Of a stretch of 11,668 nucleotides of DNA, positions 1 to 5,912 are shown piece after piece. How positions within the stretch are numbered: position 1 is the stretch's first letter; every line of letters starts with the position of its first letter. The notes beneath the pieces were generated by a model. The model had not been told where the DNA came from. It did no database searches and was given only the letters and a program-made list of their open reading frames with translations. A program made the translations under genes and the position numbers. The DNA comes from Bacteroidaceae bacterium. GTDB lineage: Bacteria; Bacteroidota; Bacteroidia; Bacteroidales; Bacteroidaceae. The stretch is from NCBI GenBank assembly GCA_900769465.1, contig CAAGGT010000181.1, positions 1 to 11,668 on the forward strand. The letters are read 5' to 3'.

Positions 1-113
1 ACTGTACGATAAGACATATCGAGCTTTTTGCTCAACTCCGTAATCGTGTAATTCTCATTGCCGGACATCATCTTCATGAGTCTCAGCATACGTTCAATCT
101 TCGGCTGATCCAT
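1..113 (-). CDS. HTH (probable WYL-domain) transcriptional regulator, N-terminal fragment
   Basis: Only the first 37 codons are inside the window; the gene continues past the left edge. The visible protein begins MDQPKIERMLRLMKMM and continues with a helix-turn-helix-like stretch (TITELSKKLDMSYRT, residues 23-37). This is the opening typical of DeoR/HTH_11-type winged-helix regulators of Bacteroidota that carry a C-terminal WYL ligand-sensing domain; that domain is not visible here and is inferred. The ATG lies 9 nt after the stop of the Hsp70-like gene, so it is probably co-transcribed with the defence genes. WYL proteins are known regulators of several phage-defence loci, so this one may control the operon. 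The start has no Shine-Dalgarno sequence. It could instead be an unrelated HTH gene beginning a neighbouring function. Confidence 0.72.
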   Translation of the reverse strand, partial: MDQPKIERMLRLMKMMSGNENYTITELSKKLDMSYRT

Positions 114-122
114 ATGGCGATG

Positions 123-1832
123 TTATTCTACATCAGAGATACCGTGCTCATACTGATTGTGGCCCTCTGATACCATTTTTATGTGTTCAAACAATTTGGC
201 AAGTGGAGTCATTTCCGGTTCTCTCATCTGAGGGACAGAAAGACCGTATGATACTGACAGGATTGATAATTCTTCATCAGTCAAATCCTTGTTAGTGATG
301 TTCTTAAGTGAGACGAAGTCTTTTGACATACTCATCGGATCAGTGAAGACATACATGGTGTCAATAAAGGCATCGTATACACCTCCGCCACCAGTGTAAA
401 TTACAGGTCGCGTATATAACGCATCCTTAATTTGAGTTATGGTAATTCCAGAACGTTTTGCCACTTCTATCAATGGAAAGTATATCTTGTCCTGAATTTC
501 CTTTGCAAGTTCCTTCCTGAAGGCAAAGATATAGTCCTCAAAGTCATCTGGGTTTTTCTGGAAAACGTTCCTAGCATCTTCAATGGTCATGTCCTCATTG
601 TCTTCTACATAAAGTCTGAACAGGTGATTCAGACCTTTGTGAACTGAAAGAATGTGAGAGATATTCGGAACATACTCTCCTCGTTTCTCGATAACATTGA
701 ATAATGAGATGTCCGTACTACCGCCACCGATATCCATCAATAGTGTAAGTCCACGGCTGATCTTTCCTTCTTTGGTCAGTGTTATCAGACTGGCGAAGGC
801 TTCCGGAAGGACAAGAAGTCCTGGTTCTGTTTCATAATCTGGCTCTGTAAAATCGCGTCCTGCGATCTCAAGCAGATCAGGAAGTTTTGCCTTGAGGAAT
901 TCTTCCTCGTTGTCAAAGTATTTATACATCCTGTAGGCAGAGTAGAATATCCTGTCTGCATTATTGACCTGCCACCTTGAATGCGCAGTGTCGCTGATGC
1001 TCTGTGGTATTCCCATCTGTACAGTAGAGTCTTTATCTACGGTTTTATATATCTGAAACAGGACATACGCAAGATACATGATAGAGACCTTGATGGAATC
1101 AATTTCCCTTTCCCATGTGTAAGATTTAGAGAAAGAAGCAATCTTAAAGTATCGGTAGATATTCTTGCTGATAAGACTTAAAGGTTTGAACCAGTTCTTT
1201 AAATCAGTTTCGTGCTTCTCTTTTAACCTTTTACATTCTTTCTCCCATGAAGAAAGTCTCTCTTTGTTGCGTCTATCAACCTTTTCTGCTTCTCGTGTCC
1301 AGATCTCTATGTTCTTTTTATGCTGGTGGCGGATACGATTCTCCGCCTCTTTGACATAAGAACCGTATTCAGAACGAAGCTGATTCAGTTCTAAATCTAT
1401 GTTTGTTAATTTAAGAAGCATCTTTTTCAAAGCCTGAGTCGATAGCTTCTTTTGAGATTTCTTTGAGTTTGCCTCACGTGCTTCGTGATCCTTCTTCTCT
1501 TTAAATTCTTCGAATGTTAAAACTTTTTCTTCTTTGGGCCTTTCAGGATATTTCTCCTTCTGAGGCTTTTCCGGTAAGACAAGTACAGGTTTCGGCTCTC
1601 TTTTCACCTCTCCATGAGCTCGTTTTACTGTTTCATAGTCGAGTCGTCCATATGTTACAGTATTATCCTCATTGATCTGTACGATGGATGGCAGAAAGTA
1701 AGTCTCATCTTTAGTTCCTTCAAAGAACTTGAGAAACCTATATGTTATATTTCGTGGATCCGTAGAGTCTTCTATACAAACCTTAGTCTGGTGTGTACCG
1801 AAGTCTAGACCTATGTTTATGAACTCTGACAT
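123..1832 (-). CDS. Hsp70/actin-fold ATPase with charged coiled-coil insertion, defence-associated
   Basis: A 569-residue protein with the three nucleotide-binding signatures of the Hsp70/actin superfamily: phosphate-1 loop with D10-F11-G12-T13, phosphate-2 loop D367-IGGGST-D374, and adenosine motif YTGGGG ending at G484. E345 in an LPEAFASL context sits where Hsp70 has its connect-1 glutamate. Residues about 250-276 (hydrophobic helix, then VQMGIP) look like the Hsp70 strand that ends in VPA. Between the PSIV segment (about 48-51) and that helix is a K/E/R-rich insertion, about 75-240, with a proline-rich start and heptad-like helices. No substrate-binding domain follows the ATPase fold, so a classical DnaK chaperone role is unlikely. 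Its ATG overlaps the helicase stop by one base (TAATG), implying translational coupling. Probably a nucleotide-dependent switch or filament partner of the helicase/McrBC proteins; that function is inferred. Confidence 0.85.
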   Translation of the reverse strand: MSEFINIGLDFGTHQTKVCIEDSTDPRNITYRFLKFFEGTKDETYFLPSIVQINEDNTVTYGRLDYETVKRAHGEVKREPKPVLVLPEKPQKEKYPERPKEEKVLTFEEFKEKKDHEAREANSKKSQKKLSTQALKKMLLKLTNIDLELNQLRSEYGSYVKEAENRIRHQHKKNIEIWTREAEKVDRRNKERLSSWEKECKRLKEKHETDLKNWFKPLSLISKNIYRYFKIASFSKSYTWEREIDSIKVSIMYLAYVLFQIYKTVDKDSTVQMGIPQSISDTAHSRWQVNNADRIFYSAYRMYKYFDNEEEFLKAKLPDLLEIAGRDFTEPDYETEPGLLVLPEAFASLITLTKEGKISRGLTLLMDIGGGSTDISLFNVIEKRGEYVPNISHILSVHKGLNHLFRLYVEDNEDMTIEDARNVFQKNPDDFEDYIFAFRKELAKEIQDKIYFPLIEVAKRSGITITQIKDALYTRPVIYTGGGGVYDAFIDTMYVFTDPMSMSKDFVSLKNITNKDLTDEELSILSVSYGLSVPQMREPEMTPLAKLFEHIKMVSEGHNQYEHGISDVE

Positions 1833-4800
1833 TATCTAACTATAACTACGCTTAGTGAAACTAACTTACTGGGGTTAATTGCAATTTTTGAACGATCCAG
1901 TTCATACAGCTCTGCCTGAAGCTCTTCCTCCCACTTCCTGATTTGACCTTTCAATGCCGGTATAAGCTTCTGCTTATTCGTATCAAAACTGTACTGGTAT
2001 GACTCAATCCTCATCTGGTGATTTCTGATTCGCTTCTCATACTGTGACTTGATTCGCTGACGAAGCACCATCTTATTGGATTCTGTCCTGATTGTATAAT
2101 CGCTTTTATACTTGTCCTGAACCTCTGTGATTCGTTCGTTAAAGGCCATCTGAAGAGGTATTGAAGTATTGCTTGTTACAAGGTCGTTGATAATCTCTGA
2201 GCGGCTTTGTGAGGCAGAAAAGATTTGCTCGCATATGTCATTATCAGTTATAAAGTCCCCGATTTGACAATCGAACACGATTGGTATCAGATGCTGTGCA
2301 TGCTTGATTGTATGGAATATCTCCCTCTGTATATCAAGAAGATATATGCCCATTATATACTGACCACAAGGTATATCAATATCGTCTTTCTTCAGAGCCA
2401 ACTTGAAGGTGTTACCCTTAGACTGGGTTTCCTTCTTATAATATTCTGTAATGGCAAGAGTCAAAGGATGGTACGAATTGATATACTGGATTTCCTTGTT
2501 TTCAAAAGCATACTCCTGATTGAAGGTTATGATAATCTCAGTCTCTTCCCTTACAAAGTTCAGGAATTCAGAATAGTTGACATCTGTCTTCTCTGGCTTA
2601 TACTTTATCAGGAAGTTACTGAGTGCCTTAGAGTCACTCTTCTGGAGAATCAGTTTATATACATAATCGTCCTCTTTCTTTAGACGTACTGTCTTCAGCT
2701 CATTGGCGATAAGACTGTTGACATAGTTGATCAGTTCCTCTTCAGTTATATATCTGTTGTGATTCTTGATTCTGCTGATCTCCTCCTTGAAGTACATGTC
2801 ATTGGTAAGGCTGTCAGTGAGGCCTTTGGTAAGTTGCTCTACATCGAGTTTCACCTGTTCCATTGCCTTGCTGATGCTCTCAAGCTTCCTGTTGACCTCT
2901 TCTTCAGTCAGAGATGGATCGTCTACCTCCTTCTCAAGATAGTTCACAAAGTCCACGCCCCTGACATTGTTCTTTTCCAGGAAGCGGTCGAGGATAACCT
3001 CTATGTCGCCAATACACTCACGGAATATACCGATTCTGTCAAGGAGCCTACCATATATCTTCTCCTGCAGTGTTCCCTTTACCAGAATGTTGTATATATA
3101 GACGAACTCAGATTTCTGACCAAAACGGTCCACACGTCCGATTCGCTGCTCAACAACCATTGGGTTCCAAGGCAAGTCATAATTTACGATAGTATCGCAG
3201 AACTGCATATCAAGACCCTCACCTCCGACTTCAGAAGAAAGAAGTATATTGATGCTCTTACTGTTCTGGAACTGCTTGACAGTATTAGTCCTTTCCTTTA
3301 CACCTCCATAAATCAGCAATGCGCTCTCTTTGTCAAGCATGAGCCTATGCTGTAGATAATACAGCGTCCTGATTGTAGTTGCAAAGATGATCATCTTCTT
3401 GCCCTGATTCTTCACCACATCTTTGATGATCTCCTTAAGAGCCTCGTATTTTGAATCATACGGAATGCTTATTTTACCTTCCCAATCGGTGGTGTTGGCA
3501 ATAACACTGCTGGCTAATGTCTTCTTAATGCTAGAAAGGAAAAGAGGGTTTGCATCAGCAACAGTCTGTCCTTTTTCAGCACACTTATCTATGAGATAGG
3601 TGTCATATAGATCCTGTTCATACTCATTCAGTTCGATTGTTATGGTATGAGGTTTACGGATTGCCTGACTCCAGTCGGTTGTTACATCTCTTTTTGTAGT
3701 ACGCGAGAAGATATTGTTCAGCAAACTGATAGATGATATGTCATACTGGATGTTGACTCTGTTCTGGTCAGTCTCTTCAAGCGTATTGAGATCATTAATG
3801 ATCTTGTTAAAGAGCGGGTTCTCCTTATAGTCATCCTTCACTGACACAGCGGTCCATTCAAATTCCTCTTCACCGCTGCTTTTGTATTCGTAACGGAGTT
3901 CGGACTCCAGAAGTCGCTCGGCTATCTCTTTGAACGGCATCTTCGCATTGAGTTCGGAAATTGCTGCGACGAATGGCTTGTTAGCATTCATGAGGTTACG
4001 GAACACATCTTCTGACTTGAACTGATCCGGATCCAGAAGGTGGAGTAGGGTAAAGAGGTTTCCTTCATGCAACATGATTGGTGTCGCCGACATGAAGATG
4101 GCGGAACGTGCAGCAGCCATGAACTTCTTTGCTCCGTCAAAAGTATCAGTTCCTGTATTCCTCATCCTATGGGCCTCATCACATACCACAAGGTCAACCA
4201 TAATCTGGTTTGCTTCAAGAATGTCCCCCAGATCCTTCGCGCCAGAGGTCCTGATCTTTTCGTATGTGAGAATACCGAATATAGGACGGTGGGCTTCAAT
4301 GTCAGCAATGAAGTCAGATTTGTGTTCATAGGTCTTGAAATGCAGATCAAAACGCATCTCAAGTTCGTCTTTCCACTTATCCTGGAGCGAACTAGGACAA
4401 ACGATAATGGCACTGTTCAATTCCTTCCTTGCCTTCAGCTCAAGCATTATATGGCCTGCTTCTATTGTCTTACCCAATCCCACCTCGTCAGCTATAAGGA
4501 TTCTTCTTGAGTCTGAATTCAAGAACTTAAGAAGCGGCTTGTACTGATACGGCTTGAAGATCGTTCTCGATGCCTTGAGCGACGATATCGTATTGACACT
4601 GGTGTTCTCAATCTTGTGCTGGGTATTCAGTCGTGCAAAGTCTACAAACGCACTGTAAATGCCCGCCTGTATCATATCAAAGGCATTTTCGAGCTTTCTT
4701 TCTGGCTCAAGACGCGATTCCAGAACATCAGTTGTCTCGCCTGAGTTTATCCATCTGACTGTATACTGCTGCTTGCCACGGTAAGGTGCATAAACCTCTA

Positions 4801-4864
4801 CTATGACGCCTGATTCATTTGTCTCAACATATGTGACACTATCTCCTTTAGCAAATCTTGCCAT
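1832..4864 (-). CDS. SNF2-family (RapA/DrmD-like) DNA-dependent ATPase/helicase
   Basis: A 1010-residue superfamily 2 ATPase. The N-terminus (about 1-55, GDSVTYVETNESGVIVEV onward) looks like a small SH3/Tudor-like beta barrel. The motor has motif I ADEVGLGKTIEAG (K132), DEAH box D229-H232, motif III SAT (259-261), motif V near SSEVGGEGLD (543-552) and motif VI QRIGRVDRFGQ (573-583). ADEVGLGKT and the last motif resemble RapA and the DISARM DrmD type more than eukaryote-like Snf2. The C-terminal third (about 640-1010) has no domain I can name; about 910-995 is rich in K/R/E and probably coiled coil. No nuclease motif is seen, so it likely translocates on or remodels DNA. Its start is one base after the mcrC stop. 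Related helicases occur in DISARM and Dpd defence loci; here it is coupled to McrBC. The family call is firm, the role inferred. Confidence 0.9.
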   Translation of the reverse strand: MARFAKGDSVTYVETNESGVIVEVYAPYRGKQQYTVRWINSGETTDVLESRLEPERKLENAFDMIQAGIYSAFVDFARLNTQHKIENTSVNTISSLKASRTIFKPYQYKPLLKFLNSDSRRILIADEVGLGKTIEAGHIMLELKARKELNSAIIVCPSSLQDKWKDELEMRFDLHFKTYEHKSDFIADIEAHRPIFGILTYEKIRTSGAKDLGDILEANQIMVDLVVCDEAHRMRNTGTDTFDGAKKFMAAARSAIFMSATPIMLHEGNLFTLLHLLDPDQFKSEDVFRNLMNANKPFVAAISELNAKMPFKEIAERLLESELRYEYKSSGEEEFEWTAVSVKDDYKENPLFNKIINDLNTLEETDQNRVNIQYDISSISLLNNIFSRTTKRDVTTDWSQAIRKPHTITIELNEYEQDLYDTYLIDKCAEKGQTVADANPLFLSSIKKTLASSVIANTTDWEGKISIPYDSKYEALKEIIKDVVKNQGKKMIIFATTIRTLYYLQHRLMLDKESALLIYGGVKERTNTVKQFQNSKSINILLSSEVGGEGLDMQFCDTIVNYDLPWNPMVVEQRIGRVDRFGQKSEFVYIYNILVKGTLQEKIYGRLLDRIGIFRECIGDIEVILDRFLEKNNVRGVDFVNYLEKEVDDPSLTEEEVNRKLESISKAMEQVKLDVEQLTKGLTDSLTNDMYFKEEISRIKNHNRYITEEELINYVNSLIANELKTVRLKKEDDYVYKLILQKSDSKALSNFLIKYKPEKTDVNYSEFLNFVREETEIIITFNQEYAFENKEIQYINSYHPLTLAITEYYKKETQSKGNTFKLALKKDDIDIPCGQYIMGIYLLDIQREIFHTIKHAQHLIPIVFDCQIGDFITDNDICEQIFSASQSRSEIINDLVTSNTSIPLQMAFNERITEVQDKYKSDYTIRTESNKMVLRQRIKSQYEKRIRNHQMRIESYQYSFDTNKQKLIPALKGQIRKWEEELQAELYELDRSKIAINPSKLVSLSVVIVR

Positions 4865-4865
4865 A

Positions 4866-5912
4866 TTAAATGTATTCTATGAATGAGTCAAGTTGTTTAC
4901 TTATGTTATTGAACGCCTGATTAAGATCGAGCGTGAATGCCAATATTCTGTTGCCGCTAATGCTAGTGTCCACCGGTTCAGAGAATTCCTCTTTAGTCTT
5001 TGCGTATAACAACATTCCGGAGACTTTGCCGGTGTTATTTGTGTCCATATTCTTTACGTAGGTAAAGATCTGATAAATGTTGGCATTGCTTACTGCCTTC
5101 TTGTCAAATTTACCTTTAAGAATTTCTCCGTAGTATTTCGTGTCTATAATTAGAGCCCTATCACCTTTTCTTAATACTATGTCCGTTTGCATTGAAGGCA
5201 AGAATTCGATTCCTCTTACCGGTTTGTCATCATCTATATCCCAGCTTAGCTTCTCAGAGTTGGCCTGTATGTCTTTGTGGTGCTTTCTATAGTATTCAAG
5301 GACAAATCGCTCAAATAAGCGGCTCATGTGCTCGTCTGAAAAAGTTGCCATCTTGTAGCTTCCTTTTTCCGTTGATAACAACGTGCCGTCTACGATGAAA
5401 TAGCATATGTTCATCAGCATTCGATAGCTCCTGTTGTTGCGTTTATAGGTTAGCATGCTCCAATTGATAGATTTTGGGTTCATGCTCGCAACATTGGAAA
5501 AGAAGGGAAGCAAGGACCTTAACTCAGACTTTCTCCTAGATTTGACAGACTCATTGCCGATTAGAATCTCCATCGTTGATTTGAGAATTCTGTTAAGGGT
5601 ATTGTCTTCACTTAATTCGTCAAACTCACAACTGACTAACTGCTTCCTTTGTATTCTTGCCCTGATTGTACCGTTTATGTCCACCTTGCCTTTGATCAGC
5701 GGCAGAGTGTCTTGCTGCTGAACATATTCGCGGTAGAGTCCCTGTTTGAGTTGCATTGACACACCTTTATAGAGGATTTCAGCAAACAGATCCTGTATAT
5801 GCTCGAAATCCTCTTTGGCAATATCCTCATAGTTGTTTTGCTTAAGCTCTTGAAAAGCATATGCAAGCATGTAGTAGATATTGCGGATAAGTATGCCCTT
5901 ATCTTCAGTCAT
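4866..5912 (-). CDS. mcrC: McrC-type nuclease subunit of type IV restriction system
   Basis: A 348-residue protein. The N-terminal half (ILIRNIYYMLAYAFQEL, residues 7-23, onward) matches the opening of McrC/LlaJI-type subunits, the part that docks on the McrB ring. The C-terminal half is a PD-(D/E)xK nuclease: E201 in a helix (LFERFVLEYY), D244 after the MQT turn, D257-T258-K259 in the ALIIDTKYY strand, and Q281 in the following helix. The core acid is Asp (DxK), as in other McrC proteins, so the site looks intact. McrC supplies the endonuclease and stimulates McrB GTP hydrolysis; together they cut DNA bearing modified cytosines. Its ATG overlaps the mcrB stop by 8 nt (ATGACTGA), and a GGGAG six bases upstream could act as a ribosome site, although it also lies in mcrB codons. 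The overlap supports equimolar coupling. Confidence 0.92.
   Translation of the reverse strand: MTEDKGILIRNIYYMLAYAFQELKQNNYEDIAKEDFEHIQDLFAEILYKGVSMQLKQGLYREYVQQQDTLPLIKGKVDINGTIRARIQRKQLVSCEFDELSEDNTLNRILKSTMEILIGNESVKSRRKSELRSLLPFFSNVASMNPKSINWSMLTYKRNNRSYRMLMNICYFIVDGTLLSTEKGSYKMATFSDEHMSRLFERFVLEYYRKHHKDIQANSEKLSWDIDDDKPVRGIEFLPSMQTDIVLRKGDRALIIDTKYYGEILKGKFDKKAVSNANIYQIFTYVKNMDTNNTGKVSGMLLYAKTKEEFSEPVDTSISGNRILAFTLDLNQAFNNISKQLDSFIEYI

Noticed and set aside
123..1832. The Hsp70-like protein as a housekeeping DnaK or MreB
   Set aside because: It has no substrate-binding domain, carries a long insertion, and is coupled to a defence helicase rather than to dnaJ/grpE or mreCD.
2225..2683. 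A 152-codon plus-strand open frame opposite the SNF2 C-terminal region
   Set aside because: The hydrophobic look comes from the antisense reading of a charged helical protein; there is no independent support.
2759..3355. A 198-codon plus-strand open frame inside the SNF2 gene
   Set aside because: It lies opposite a gene with clear helicase motifs, has no recognisable domain, and its codons are dictated by the minus-strand protein.
4067..4510. Overlapping open frames on both strands across the SNF2 motor region
   Set aside because: They cross the DEAH-box and motif I region of the real gene, are short, and match no family I know.
5905..5912. The mcrB-mcrC overlap as a frameshift or gene-split artefact
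   Set aside because: Both proteins have complete, separate domain sets, and an ATGACTGA overlap is a normal coupling arrangement.
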